A stretch of DNA of 51,715 bases from Pandoraea sp. (GCA_031291335.1 JARLJF010000012.1:1-51715), one strand, 5' to 3'; positions 1 to 9,765 are shown, numbered from the stretch's first letter. The notes: generated by a model from the sequence alone, not told the origin. Made by a program: numbers and translations.

Positions 1-431
1 GCCTCTCCTCCCTCGCGCACGATCGACCACAACGCGGCATCGGCGGCAGCATCGCCGTCACCGTTGCCCTCGCTATCGAGCCACATCGGGACATCGTCAG
101 GCGGCAAATCCGCCATACGACGGTTACCACCACCGCTCGGCGTGGCAACCGGCGCCGCTTCACGCCTTGCCGGTACGATAGGGGCAACGGGCGCCTTATC
201 CTCAACCGCAGCACGTGCGGCAGGACGCACAGCCGCCGGCGCGACCGCGGGCGTCACATCCCACGGCGGCAGATCGTCGGTGGAAACGGCACCCTGCGAG
301 ACCACCGGTTCGGCGAGGGTTGCCACGTCGCCGTCTTCGGCCGCCGCCACCGCCGCCTTTGCCACGGCCTCGTGTGACATCCACACCGGCCATAGCCCGA
401 ACTCTTCCAGAATTGCTTTAGGCCACGGCAC
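1..431 (-). CDS. Probable uracil-DNA glycosylase, N-terminal part (runs off the window)
   Basis: The frame is open on the minus strand from a GTG at 431 to the window edge, about 143 codons. The start lies inside the end of rimI, giving a 14-base overlap, and an in-frame stop lies only a little upstream, so a start in this region is forced. The visible part begins MPWPKAILEEFGLWPVW, continues as a long Ala/Pro/Val-rich linker, and ends in LWSIVREGGE. Burkholderiales family-4 type uracil-DNA glycosylases have a short N-terminal helix, a low-complexity linker and then a WxxLxxxV segment before the Fe-S cysteines, and commonly follow rimI. Neither the cysteines nor the catalytic motifs are in view, so the call rests on context and N-terminal style. 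The base-excision role is inferred. Confidence 0.5.
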   Translation of the reverse strand, partial: MPWPKAILEEFGLWPVWMSHEAVAKAAVAAAEDGDVATLAEPVVSQGAVSTDDLPPWDVTPAVAPAAVRPAARAAVEDKAPVAPIVPARREAAPVATPSGGGNRRMADLPPDDVPMWLDSEGNGDGDAAADAALWSIVREGGE

Positions 432-897
432 GATCGGTCTCCCACGACAGGCGCATCACAATGGCGTCTTCACGACGCCCGCTCGCCGGATAATATCCCT
501 TGCGCCGGCCGATCTGCTCGAAACCGAAACGCTCATAAATGCGCAGCGCGCGCATGTTCGACGGACGCACTTCCAGCAGCACCCCGCCCATTCCCTGCTC
601 GCGCGACACGCGCACGACTTCTTCCAGCAACTGCACGCCCAATCCATTGCCCTGCATTTCCGGCACAACGCATACGTTGAGCAAATGCGACTCGTCGACG
701 ACCGGCATCAGCAGGAAATAGCCCAGTAACGTGCCATCGACCGCGCGCAGGCAGACACCCAGATGCCCGGCGTCGAGCGAATCGGCGAAATTCTGGCGCG
801 TCCACGGAAACGGGTACGCGCGCACTTCGACCGCCACGACCTCATCGAGATCAGCCAGCGTCATCGGTGAATAATGGTTCGGACCGGTCTGGCGCAT
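418..897 (-). CDS. rimI: Ribosomal protein S18 alanine N-acetyltransferase RimI
   Basis: A 159-residue GNAT acetyltransferase. The sequence shows the family core: LLNVCVVPEMQGNGLGVQLLEE is the acetyl-CoA pyrophosphate-binding segment (Q/R-x-x-G-x-G/A), followed by LEVRPSNMRALRIYERFGFE and an ending RREDAIVMRL typical of RimI. RimI acetylates the N-terminal alanine of ribosomal protein S18, whose gene (rpsR) lies elsewhere in this window. Its ATG shares one base with the stop of tsaB (TGATG), so the two are translationally coupled. Pairing with tsaB is common in proteobacteria. The extra nine residues before MTLADLDEV suggest a slightly extended N-terminus compared with the E. coli protein. 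Confidence 0.93.
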   Translation of the reverse strand: MRQTGPNHYSPMTLADLDEVVAVEVRAYPFPWTRQNFADSLDAGHLGVCLRAVDGTLLGYFLLMPVVDESHLLNVCVVPEMQGNGLGVQLLEEVVRVSREQGMGGVLLEVRPSNMRALRIYERFGFEQIGRRKGYYPASGRREDAIVMRLSWETDRAVA

Positions 898-1658
898 CAG
901 GGCGCCTCCTTGCCGTTGCCCTGTGCGGCAGCCAGTTTGATCGCCTCGCGCTCGGCCGTTGTCTGCGCCACCTTATTGCGGATGTAGACCGGCATGGCCT
1001 GATCGGCGGGAATCGCCTCGCCTCGCGCGAAGGCCCGCGCGGCCAGCGCGGCGACGTAACGGGCGCGCGGCATGGCATCGGCCAGCACGGCCTGCGCCTG
1101 GCCACTTGCCTGCAAGCGCTCGCCGAACGCCCGCACGGCATTCCCGGCGACGACGAAAGCCGCATCGGGTGCGCGCACTTGTTCGGCCGCATCGAGCGAC
1201 GGCGGTTGCACTTCGCGCCAGTCACCGGCGGCGGCGTCCCAGGCGTAATCCGCCCAGTAAGCCTCGTTCATGCGCGCGTCGAGGGCGACGAGAACACGCT
1301 GCGTGTCGACACGCAATGCGCGTGCCGCCTCGGCACACGCGAGCAGCGTGCCCACCGGCACCACGGGCAATCCGGCTCCAAAGGCCAGCCCTTGTGCGAC
1401 ACCGCACGCGGTGCGTAACCCGGTAAACGAGCCAGGGCCCGCGCCAAAGGCAATCGCGGCGCATTCGGCCAGCGTGACACCGGCCTCGCGAAGCACTTCG
1501 CGCGCGGCAGGAAGAATATGGGTACTGGAGACGGGGCCGGTATCGAGATGGCGCTCGAGCACAAGCGCCGGTGCCCCACTGGCGGGATCATGACGATACA
1601 GGGCGACCGAACAGAACTCGGTCGAGGTATCGAGGGCGAGAAGCGTAATCGAAGACAT
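897..1658 (-). CDS. tsaB: tRNA threonylcarbamoyladenosine biosynthesis protein TsaB
   Basis: A 253-residue protein of the ASKHA fold. It begins MSSITLLALDTSTEFCSVALY, the N-terminal phosphate-binding strand of TsaB, and carries FGAGPGSFTGLRTACGVAQGLAFG, the family signature (GPGSFTGLR). TsaB is the scaffold of the TsaB-TsaD-TsaE complex that transfers the threonylcarbamoyl group to A37 of ANN-reading tRNAs in the cytoplasm. It heads an operon with rimI and the downstream glycosylase-type gene. Length matches the family (about 230-250). Confidence 0.96.
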   Translation of the reverse strand: MSSITLLALDTSTEFCSVALYRHDPASGAPALVLERHLDTGPVSSTHILPAAREVLREAGVTLAECAAIAFGAGPGSFTGLRTACGVAQGLAFGAGLPVVPVGTLLACAEAARALRVDTQRVLVALDARMNEAYWADYAWDAAAGDWREVQPPSLDAAEQVRAPDAAFVVAGNAVRAFGERLQASGQAQAVLADAMPRARYVAALAARAFARGEAIPADQAMPVYIRNKVAQTTAEREAIKLAAAQGNGKEAP

Positions 1659-1847
1659 GGCGCTATTGTAATCGGGCGCGCGACGAGCGACCTAGTGGGA
1701 TCGATGCCAGCCCGCGCCAAAGCTGACGCCACTCGTCACATCGCCTCCGTCACCCCCGTCATCCTCGTTCAACCCCTTAATACGCCTACCTCGGGAGCCT
1801 TCACCACTCGGTGCAAATCCGAACGTGCACTTTTCTTAAAATACAGG

Positions 1848-1871
1848 TATAATCCGCGCTTCGCTTCGCGG
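1848..1871 (+). promoter_or_regulatory. Strong -10 box and hairpin at the head of the helicase leader
   Basis: A perfect TATAAT lies at 1848-1853. No good -35 is seen 17 bases upstream (GTGCAC at 1825-1830). Right after it, CCGCG (1854-1858) can pair with CGCGG (1867-1871) around an 8-base loop, followed by GTTTCT. Transcription starting near 1860 would give a 5' leader of about 250 nt before the helicase ATG at 2118. The gap 1659-2117 holds no credible gene. Confidence 0.45.
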
Positions 1872-2117
1872 GTTTCTATGAAATACCCCGTCAAGCGACG
1901 AAAAACCGCGTTTTGCCCCAATCCTGTGATAAGCCGCTGTAGTTCTTGCCGGTACTGGCGTTCCTGATGGAACGACCCGCCACCGTCCCCTGGCTTACGA
2001 TACGGATTTCGATCCGCTTTCTGCCCCATCCGCGATTTGCTTCCTGCTTGCGACGAATTGGGTTTGCCGATTGGCGCCAACGCCCCGACATAACCTTATC
2101 AATCCGCAAGAGGATTC

Positions 2118-3929
2118 ATGGAACAAAATTCCAAGCTGTCTGCGCTCGCGCAGACGTACTTCCCTTCGTCCGAAGAAAACGCCGACGCCAATGTTGATAC
2201 CGCTCCGGCAGTTGAAACAGCACTGGTCGCCGACGATGGTCAGCCCACGTTCGCCGAACTCGGCCTGAACCCGGCAATTCTGACGGCACTCACCACCGCT
2301 GGCTACACCAGCCCGACGCCGGTCCAGCAGCGCGCGATTCCCGCAGCGCTCGCCGGTCGCGATCTGCTCGTGTCGAGCCCGACGGGTTCGGGCAAGACGG
2401 CCGCTTTCATGCTGCCGGCCATCCACCGCTTCGCAGAAATGCAAGCCAGCGGCGAGCTGGGCAACCGTGCTCCCGCAGCACACCCGCGCAACCAGCCGGC
2501 CGAACCGGGCGAAAAGCCCCGCAAGGGCCAGCGCGTGCGTCGCGTGGCCGCTCAGCCGCTGCTGCTCGTGCTCACGCCGACGCGTGAACTGGCTCAACAG
2601 GTCTCGACCGCTGCCGATACGTACGGCAAGCAACTGCGCCGTCTGCGTACGGTCAGCATTCTGGGCGGCATGCCCTACCCGCGTCAGCTCGAAATGCTGG
2701 CCAAGCAGCCCGAAATCATCGTGGCAACGCCGGGCCGTCTGCTCGACCACATCTCGAGCGGCAAGATCGATCTGTCGCAACTGATGATGCTGGTACTCGA
2801 CGAAGCCGACCGCATGCTCGACATGGGCTTCATCGACGATATCCAGACCATCGTCGACGCTACGCCCGAGTCGCGTCAGACGCTGCTGTTCTCGGCAACG
2901 ATCGACGGCCGTCTGAGTGAAATCACGCGTCGTCTGCTGCGCAATCCGGAAACCATCGAGATCACGCGCGGTAGCGAACAACGCACCAACGCCAACATCG
3001 AGCAAACGCTCCATTATGTGGACGACCGCGCCCACAAGGATCGCCTGCTCACGCACCTGCTCGGCAACGACGCACTCGATCAAGCCATCGTGTTTACGTC
3101 GACCAAGCGCGACGCCGACCTGCTGGCCGACCAGCTCGAACAAGCCGGTTTCGATAGCGCCGCACTGCACGGCGACATGCCGCAAGGCGTGCGTAACCGT
3201 ACGCTGCGCGCGCTGCGCGAGCGTCGTGTGCGCGTGTTGGTGGCAACCGACGTAGCCGCACGCGGCATCGACGTGCCGGGTATCACGCACGTGTTCAACT
3301 ACGATCTGCCGAAGTTTGCGGAAGATTACGTCCACCGTATCGGCCGTACGGGCCGTGCCGGTCGCCGTGGCGTGGCTGTGAGCCTCGCCGCACACGGTGA
3401 AATCGGTGCCGTGAAGCGTATCGAACGCTACACGCGCGAGCCGCTGCCGGTGAACGTTGTCGCCGGCTTCGAGCCGCGTCGCTCGCCGCCGAAGGGTGGT
3501 GCTGGCGGCAGCAAGCGTCCGGGTCAAGGCCGTGGCGGTCCGCGTCATGGTCAGGGCAACGGCGGTGGCCGCTGGAGCAACAGCAACAGCGCCCCGCGTT
3601 ACGGCAACAACAGCGGTACCGGAGGCAATGGCGGCTATCAGGGCGGTCAACGCTTTGGCGGCAGCAAGCCGGCCGGCACCCCGTTCGAGCGTCGTGAAAA
3701 CACCGGTTTCCAAGGTGGCTACCAGCAGAGCGAAGGTAGCAACGGCGGCGGCAATGGCTTCTCGAACGGCAGCGCGACCGACCGCTTCGAGCGTCGTTCG
3801 CCGCGTCCGGCCGACGGCAACCGTCAAGACCGTGGCACGCGCAGCTTCGACGCACCGCGTCAGGATCGTGGCTTCAGCAATCGCAATGGCGGCGGCGGCG
3901 GCGGCTTCAACAAGCGTCGCAGCGGCTGA
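2118..3929 (+). CDS. DEAD-box ATP-dependent RNA helicase (RhlE/CsdA type) with Gly-rich tail
   Basis: A 603-residue helicase with every family motif: F-x-x-LGL with the Q motif near residues 44-71, motif I SSPTGSGKT (86-94), PTRELAQ (154-160), GG and TPGR, DEAD (228-231), SAT (259-261), and motif VI HRIGRTGRAGR. Between motifs I and Ia there is an unusual Pro/Arg-rich insertion at about residues 110-145. From about residue 450 the protein becomes a 150-residue Gly/Arg/Asn-rich tail with several FERR and QDRG units, an RNA-binding type tail. Such helicases unwind short RNA duplexes in ribosome assembly and mRNA decay, often in the cold. The start has AGAGGA upstream at good spacing. A terminator follows at 3983. 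RhlE is the likeliest subfamily, but I would not fix it by eye. Confidence 0.93.
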   Translation: MEQNSKLSALAQTYFPSSEENADANVDTAPAVETALVADDGQPTFAELGLNPAILTALTTAGYTSPTPVQQRAIPAALAGRDLLVSSPTGSGKTAAFMLPAIHRFAEMQASGELGNRAPAAHPRNQPAEPGEKPRKGQRVRRVAAQPLLLVLTPTRELAQQVSTAADTYGKQLRRLRTVSILGGMPYPRQLEMLAKQPEIIVATPGRLLDHISSGKIDLSQLMMLVLDEADRMLDMGFIDDIQTIVDATPESRQTLLFSATIDGRLSEITRRLLRNPETIEITRGSEQRTNANIEQTLHYVDDRAHKDRLLTHLLGNDALDQAIVFTSTKRDADLLADQLEQAGFDSAALHGDMPQGVRNRTLRALRERRVRVLVATDVAARGIDVPGITHVFNYDLPKFAEDYVHRIGRTGRAGRRGVAVSLAAHGEIGAVKRIERYTREPLPVNVVAGFEPRRSPPKGGAGGSKRPGQGRGGPRHGQGNGGGRWSNSNSAPRYGNNSGTGGNGGYQGGQRFGGSKPAGTPFERRENTGFQGGYQQSEGSNGGGNGFSNGSATDRFERRSPRPADGNRQDRGTRSFDAPRQDRGFSNRNGGGGGGFNKRRSG

Positions 3930-3982
3930 ATAGCCTGAGGCAAACGGGACCGGTCATATATCGGTCCTGTTCGAATGCCTGA

Positions 3983-4025
3983 AAACCCCGGATGTCGATT
4001 CATCGTCGACACCGGGGTTTCTCTT
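3983..4025. terminator. Bidirectional terminator between helicase and pip
   Basis: AAACCCCGG-ATGTCGA pairs with TCGACA-CCGGGGTTT with one internal mismatch, followed by a T-rich run (CTCTTTT). It lies between convergent genes and has T residues on both sides. Confidence 0.85.
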
Positions 4026-4069
4026 TTGTACGCCGGTAAGCGCGTTATCTACGGATCGCCGTCGACGTA

Positions 4070-5338
<1,269 letters not shown>

Positions 5339-5374
5339 TCACGCGACGCGTGAGCGCGAGTCTTTCAACTCACG

Positions 5375-6988
5375 TCAGACCTCTTCATACAGCGGCAACG
5401 TGAGGAAGTCGACGAAGTCCTCGCTCGTGCTCATCTGTTCGAAGATGACTGCGGCGCGATCATACGTCGGCGCCACCTGCCCCACGAGTTCCTTGACGTT
5501 GGCCAGCTCCTGCGAAATCAGTTCGCGCACCAGCTCGGCGGTGACCTTGCGGCCGTCTTCGAGCTTGCCCTTCGGCGAGCGAATCCACTGCCACACTTGC
5601 GAGCGCGAAATCTCGGCCGTTGCAGCGTCTTCCATCAGGTTGTGAATCGGCACGCAACCATTGCCCGCGAGCCACGCGCCCAGATAGTGGATGCCGACGT
5701 TGATGTTGTTACGCAGACCCGCTTCCGTGATCGGCGCTTCGGGCTTGAACTCCAGCAGGTCACGGCCCTTGACGGTCACATCGTCGCGCTGCTTGTCGAT
5801 CTGATTCGGACAATCCCCCAGCACCTTCACGAATTCTTCCATCGCCACCGGCACGAGGCCCGGGTGCGCCACCCAGCCGCCGTCGTAACCGTCGGTGGCG
5901 TCACGCGCCTTGTCGCCGCGAATGCCGGCCATCGCCTTCTCGTTGGCTTCCGGATCGTTCTTGATCGGAATCAACGCGCTCATACCGCCGATAGCGGGCG
6001 CATGGCGATGGTGGCACGTCTTGAGCAACAGAAGTGCGTACGCACGCATGAACGGCACCGTCATGTTGATGCGGCTGCGATCGGCCAGACAGAAGTCGGC
6101 GTCGACCTTGAACTTCTTGATGCACGAGAAGATGTAGTCCCAGCGGCCGGCGTTCAGGCCCGAGCTGTGCTCGCGCAACTCGTACAGAATCTCGTCCATT
6201 TCGAACGCGGCGAGAATGGTCTCGACCAGCACCGTCGCCTTGATCGTGCCTTGCGCCACGCCCAACTCGTTCTGCGCGAGCACGAACACGTTGTTCCACA
6301 GACGCGCTTCGAGATGGCTCTCCAGCTTGGGCAAATAGTAGTAAGGCCCGAAGCCGCGCTCAAGCGACGTCTTGGCGTTGTGGAAGAAATGCAGACCGAA
6401 GTCGAACAGGCTACCCGACATGCGCGCGCCGTCAACGCTCACGTGCTTCTCGTCCAGATGCCAACCACGCGGCCGCACGATCAGCGTGGCGACCTTGTCA
6501 TTCAGTTTGTACTGCTTGCCATTTTGTTCGAGGCTGATGGTACCTCGCACGGCGTCGCGCACGTTGATGTGACCTTGCAACTGGTTGTGCCAGTTCGGTG
6601 CGTTCGAGTCTTCGAAGTCGGTCATGTAGCTGTCCGCCCCCGAGTTCAGCGCGTTGATGATCATCTTGCGCTCGACCGGACCGGTGATCTCCACGCGACG
6701 GCAGTGCAGCGCCGCCGGCAGCGGCGCGATACGCCAGTCGGCGTCGCGGATCGCCTGAGTTTCGGGTAGGAAGTCAGGCACTTCGCCAGCATCGAGTCGG
6801 GCCGCGCGTGCCGTGCGGGCGTCGAGCAATGCCTGACGGCGCGGTTCGAACGCGCGGTGCAGTTTGGCAATGAACGCGAGTGCCTCGGGGGTCAGGATCG
6901 CTTCGTACTCGGGATGAATATCGGCGGCATCGACATGCAGTTCCATGCCAGGGGGCAACGTAAGGGGCACGTGGGACATGCGGGACAT
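5375..6988 (-). CDS. aceB: Malate synthase A
   Basis: A 537-residue enzyme that condenses glyoxylate with acetyl-CoA to malate, the second step of the glyoxylate shunt. Family blocks are plain: MTDFEDSNAPNW, LIVRPRGWHLDEKH, GPYYYLPKLESHLEARLWN, VLVETILAAFEMDEILYELR, GRWDYIFS, and MSALIPIKNDPEAN. Length fits malate synthase A rather than the longer GlcB. The frame is open to 7075, but the ATG at 6988 has GGAG seven bases upstream and gives the usual N-terminus. A dehalogenase-type gene lies 93 bases upstream on the same strand, probably in one operon, and a LysR regulator is divergent from the pair. Confidence 0.97.
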   Translation of the reverse strand: MSRMSHVPLTLPPGMELHVDAADIHPEYEAILTPEALAFIAKLHRAFEPRRQALLDARTARAARLDAGEVPDFLPETQAIRDADWRIAPLPAALHCRRVEITGPVERKMIINALNSGADSYMTDFEDSNAPNWHNQLQGHINVRDAVRGTISLEQNGKQYKLNDKVATLIVRPRGWHLDEKHVSVDGARMSGSLFDFGLHFFHNAKTSLERGFGPYYYLPKLESHLEARLWNNVFVLAQNELGVAQGTIKATVLVETILAAFEMDEILYELREHSSGLNAGRWDYIFSCIKKFKVDADFCLADRSRINMTVPFMRAYALLLLKTCHHRHAPAIGGMSALIPIKNDPEANEKAMAGIRGDKARDATDGYDGGWVAHPGLVPVAMEEFVKVLGDCPNQIDKQRDDVTVKGRDLLEFKPEAPITEAGLRNNINVGIHYLGAWLAGNGCVPIHNLMEDAATAEISRSQVWQWIRSPKGKLEDGRKVTAELVRELISQELANVKELVGQVAPTYDRAAVIFEQMSTSEDFVDFLTLPLYEEV

Positions 6989-7081
6989 CAGGGATCTCCA
7001 ACTATCTTGATTTATATAAGGGAGTGCGCCGCAAGGAAAAACTTCAGGGGCTTTGCACAAGGCCTCACGCCGCAATGGGCG

Positions 7082-7789
7082 TCAGGCGCGCGCTCCCGTC
7101 ACTGCCTCGACAAATCGCAGCAAGTCGCGCATGTCGCGCCCCATCCCTTGCGGCGTTACGCCGAGTTGCTCGACCGGCAACCCGGCGCGGTTGACCCAGA
7201 ACGTCGGGTAACCGAACCAGGTGGCACCGGCCGCGTCCCAGCCGTTGCTGGAGACGAAAACGATGGCGTCGACCGGCAAGCCGAACGCATCAGGTCCAAG
7301 TTGATAGGCCTCGGGGGCCGTTTTGTATTTGCGTACGACATCGACCGACAGCACGTGGTCGAACAGGTCCTTGATGCCGCCGCTCTTCAGGCCGACGTCC
7401 AGCATCTGCGGGTCGCCGTTCGACAGCACCCCCAGCCCGAGCCCCATCGCACGCAACGCCCGCAGGACAGGCGGGTTTTCCGGGAAGACCGACAGGCAGG
7501 TGTATTCGTCCATCAGGCGCTTCTCGGCGACCGGTGAGAGCGTGAGATTCAGGCGAGCCGCCGCATAGCGCAGTGCATCGACAGTGATGTCCCAGAACGG
7601 GCGATAGCGTTCGCCACGCGGACCCGAAAGTGTGCGCAGTTGCGTGTATTCAATTTGCTTCAAGCGCCACAACTCGGCGAGCGCCGCCCCTCGGCCGGGG
7701 AATTGCTGCTCGGCCGCCGCGGCGACGGAATACACGTCGAACAGCGTGCCGTAGGCGTCGAAGATCACTGCCTGAATTCGGGAAGTCAT
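7082..7789 (-). CDS. Haloacid dehalogenase, type II (HAD superfamily)
   Basis: A 235-residue HAD hydrolase. Motif 1 is VIFDAYGTLFDV, with nucleophile Asp11. Motif 2 is GVLSNGDP, the lysine lies in VRKYKTAPEAY, and VSSNGWDAAGATWFGYPTFWVNR is the type II 2-haloacid dehalogenase signature, including the SSN and the substrate-pocket aromatic residues. The family hydrolyses L-2-haloacids, turning haloacetate into glycolate. The frame extends to 7891, but the upstream 34 residues are unrelated to the family. The ATG at 7789 is preferred despite only a weak AGGGGG upstream. It lies directly upstream of aceB on the same strand and divergent from lysR, so it may feed or protect glyoxylate metabolism. 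True substrate unknown. Confidence 0.88.
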   Translation of the reverse strand: MTSRIQAVIFDAYGTLFDVYSVAAAAEQQFPGRGAALAELWRLKQIEYTQLRTLSGPRGERYRPFWDITVDALRYAAARLNLTLSPVAEKRLMDEYTCLSVFPENPPVLRALRAMGLGLGVLSNGDPQMLDVGLKSGGIKDLFDHVLSVDVVRKYKTAPEAYQLGPDAFGLPVDAIVFVSSNGWDAAGATWFGYPTFWVNRAGLPVEQLGVTPQGMGRDMRDLLRFVEAVTGARA

Positions 7790-7938
7790 GGCTTGGGTCC
7801 CCCTTAGCGTGCCTTGTTGGGTGCCTTCATGTTCGCTCGTATTGCGCGGCATGGCTCGGTACTGTTCGGTATGGCTCTTATCACTGGTCATTGACTTGTC
7901 ATTGCCCGTCGATTGTATTATTGATATCCAGCGCCATA

Positions 7939-7983
7939 AAAGATCACAAAAATCACTTTATCTTTGACTTTTTAGTACATAAT
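7939..7983. promoter_or_regulatory. Divergent HAD-aceB/lysR promoter region with candidate LysR operator
   Basis: AAAGAT (7939-7944) and ATCTTT (7960-7965) form an inverted repeat enclosing CACAAAAATCACTTT. The core AAGATCACAAAA (7940-7951) recurs in the gcl/lysR region at 47416-47427. On the minus strand TTGTGA and, 17 bases on, TATCAA make a plausible promoter for the HAD-aceB operon whose -35 lies inside the operator, as expected for a LysR-activated promoter. On the plus strand CATAAT (7978-7983) is a possible lysR -10. Confidence 0.55.
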
Positions 7984-7990
7984 CCGCCCC

Positions 7991-8932
7991 GTGGACCGCT
8001 TCAAACAAATCGAAACGTTCGTCGCCGTAGCCGGCAAGGGCAGCCTATCGGCCGCCGCGACGCTGGAAGGTGTGGCACCGGCCGTGATCGGGCGCCGCAT
8101 CGACGCCCTCGAATCGCGTCTTGGCGTAAAGCTGCTCGTGCGCACGACCCGGCGCGTCACGCTCACGTTCGAGGGCTCGGCGTTTCTCGAGGACTGCCAA
8201 CGCATTCTCAACGAGATGCATAACGCCGAGGCCACCGTGTCGGCGGGTGGGGTCAAGGCGAGCGGCCATCTGCGGTTGTCGGCGCCCGCCGGATTCGGGC
8301 GGCGTCACGTCGCCCCGCTGCTGCCCGTGTTCATCGAATCGCACCCGGACGTCACCGTCACACTCGATCTCTCGGACCGCCTGGTCGATCTGGTCAACGA
8401 AGGCTTTGACTGCGCGATCCGCCTCGGCGAGTTGCCCGATTCAAGTCTCGTGTCGCTGCGACTGGGGGAAAACCGGCGCGTCTGCGTAGCATCGCCCGAC
8501 TATCTCGCGCAGCATGGACGTCCCGAATCGCTCGACGCCCTCGCCGGCCACAACTGTCTCGCCTTCGGATCGACCGCCAATCAGCAACGCGGCTGGACAT
8601 TTGCGCAGGACGGCAAGGTCGTGACCATCCGCGTGAACGGCAACATGGAATGCACCGACGGCGCCGTGCTGCACGACTGGTGTCTGGACGGCTACGGCCT
8701 CGCGTGGCGCTCGTGGTGGGAGGTCGGGGACGACATTCGCGCCGGCCGGCTCGTGACCGTGCTCGACGACTTTGCCGCGCCGCCTATCGGTATCCATGCC
8801 GTGTTCCCGCAGCGTCGCCATCTGCCGTTGCGCGTGCGCCTGTTCATCGATCACCTCAAGCACCACTACAGCAGTTCGGCGTACTGGCAAGACGACGCCG
8901 CGCAAAGCACGCCGCGAAGCGCGTCGATCTGA
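7991..8932 (+). CDS. LysR-family regulator beside the malate synthase operon
   Basis: A 313-residue LysR-type regulator. The N-terminal winged helix-turn-helix reads VDRFKQIETFVAVAGKGSL, then AAATLEGVAPAVIGRRIDALESRLGVKLLVR. The co-inducer domain follows (GHLRLSAPAGFGRRHVAPLL, LSDRLVDLVNEGFDCAIRLGEL). The start is GTG, fixed by the family N-terminus; no Shine-Dalgarno is visible and a CATAAT lies seven bases upstream. It is divergent from the HAD-aceB operon and closely resembles the regulator at 46463-47374 (shared blocks DRxKQIETFV, GRRIDALExRLGxKL, GRKHVAP/GRRHVAP, QQRGW, GLGWRS/GLAWRS). It probably controls aceB in response to a two-carbon acid. The ligand is unknown. Confidence 0.93.
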   Translation: MDRFKQIETFVAVAGKGSLSAAATLEGVAPAVIGRRIDALESRLGVKLLVRTTRRVTLTFEGSAFLEDCQRILNEMHNAEATVSAGGVKASGHLRLSAPAGFGRRHVAPLLPVFIESHPDVTVTLDLSDRLVDLVNEGFDCAIRLGELPDSSLVSLRLGENRRVCVASPDYLAQHGRPESLDALAGHNCLAFGSTANQQRGWTFAQDGKVVTIRVNGNMECTDGAVLHDWCLDGYGLAWRSWWEVGDDIRAGRLVTVLDDFAAPPIGIHAVFPQRRHLPLRVRLFIDHLKHHYSSSAYWQDDAAQSTPRSASI

Positions 8933-9170
8933 CGCAAGGGGCGTGATGAACGTTTATTGCGTATATCTCGTCTCACTACCGGGTTTGCCCCCGTTGTTGC
9001 GTCGCGCCAAAGCCATAGAATCGAAACGAAGGGTTTGCTGACGATGCAGGTTTCGGCGCGGGAAAGCCTCGGCCTCGAAACCACCGGAACAGCAGACTGG
9101 GTGCAAGACCGTGTAATACCTGCGCGAGCCTGTGAACGCGTGTTCAGCAACGCCAACTGCGGGAGGTCAT

Positions 9171-9608
9171 ATGTTGTTTACCCACATCCTCATTCCGACC
9201 GACGGCTCGGAGCTATCCGAAAAAGCCGTCACTGGCGGACTCGAAATGGCGCGGGCGCTGGGTGCGAGAGTGACCGGCTATTGTTGCCTCGCCGAATATC
9301 CCTACTCCCCCTTCAGTGAGTACGTGCTGGAGGCGCCCGCCACGTTCAGCGAGCGCATTGCCGAAGAGGCGTGCGCGCACCTCGACAAACTGGCCGAAGC
9401 TGCCGCGGCGGCAGGTGTGCCGTTCGACCGCGACAGCTCCACCTTCCCTGCGCCCTATCTGGGCATCATCGACGCCGCAGAACGCCACGGATGCGACGTC
9501 ATTCTGATGGCCTCGCACGGGCGGCGCGGTCTCACCAGCCTGTTACTGGGCAGTGAGACGCAGCGCGTTCTCGTCCACTCGAAGATTCCGGTACTCGTCT
9601 ACCGCTGA
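9171..9608 (+). CDS. Universal stress protein (UspA family)
   Basis: A 145-residue single-domain UspA protein. It begins MLFTHILIPTDGSELSEKAV and ends with the nucleotide-binding signature GCDVILMASHGRRGLTSLLLGSETQRVLVHSKIPVLVYR, the G-2x-G-9x-G-S/T motif of ATP-binding members. The ATG at 9171 has a strong GGGAGG six bases upstream, so the longer open frame from 9132 is not used. It is transcribed alone between lysR and the convergent aceA. Role: a cytoplasmic stress or energy sensor; the specific trigger cannot be read. The interval 8933-9170 holds no gene; TAGAAT at 9016-9021 is a possible -10. Confidence 0.9.
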   Translation: MLFTHILIPTDGSELSEKAVTGGLEMARALGARVTGYCCLAEYPYSPFSEYVLEAPATFSERIAEEACAHLDKLAEAAAAAGVPFDRDSSTFPAPYLGIIDAAERHGCDVILMASHGRRGLTSLLLGSETQRVLVHSKIPVLVYR

Positions 9609-9765
9609 GCGTCTGGCAAAGGTCGGCCAGTGAGTGCAGGCGCTCAGACGTTGTCGGCCAGGAGGCCATGACATCGCTCCCTCGTTGAGCACCGACGATG
9701 CCTGCACGCCTTTGGGGTCATGGCATCGTCCCGCTCATGAAAGACCGCAGATCGTCGACGCCATG

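Noticed and set aside
1995..3827. A 610-codon frame opposite the DEAD-box helicase, and similar long frames opposite aceB, phoH, gcl and the arn genes
   Set aside because: Same shadow effect. None has a family motif or a good start, and each lies fully inside a gene with clear function.
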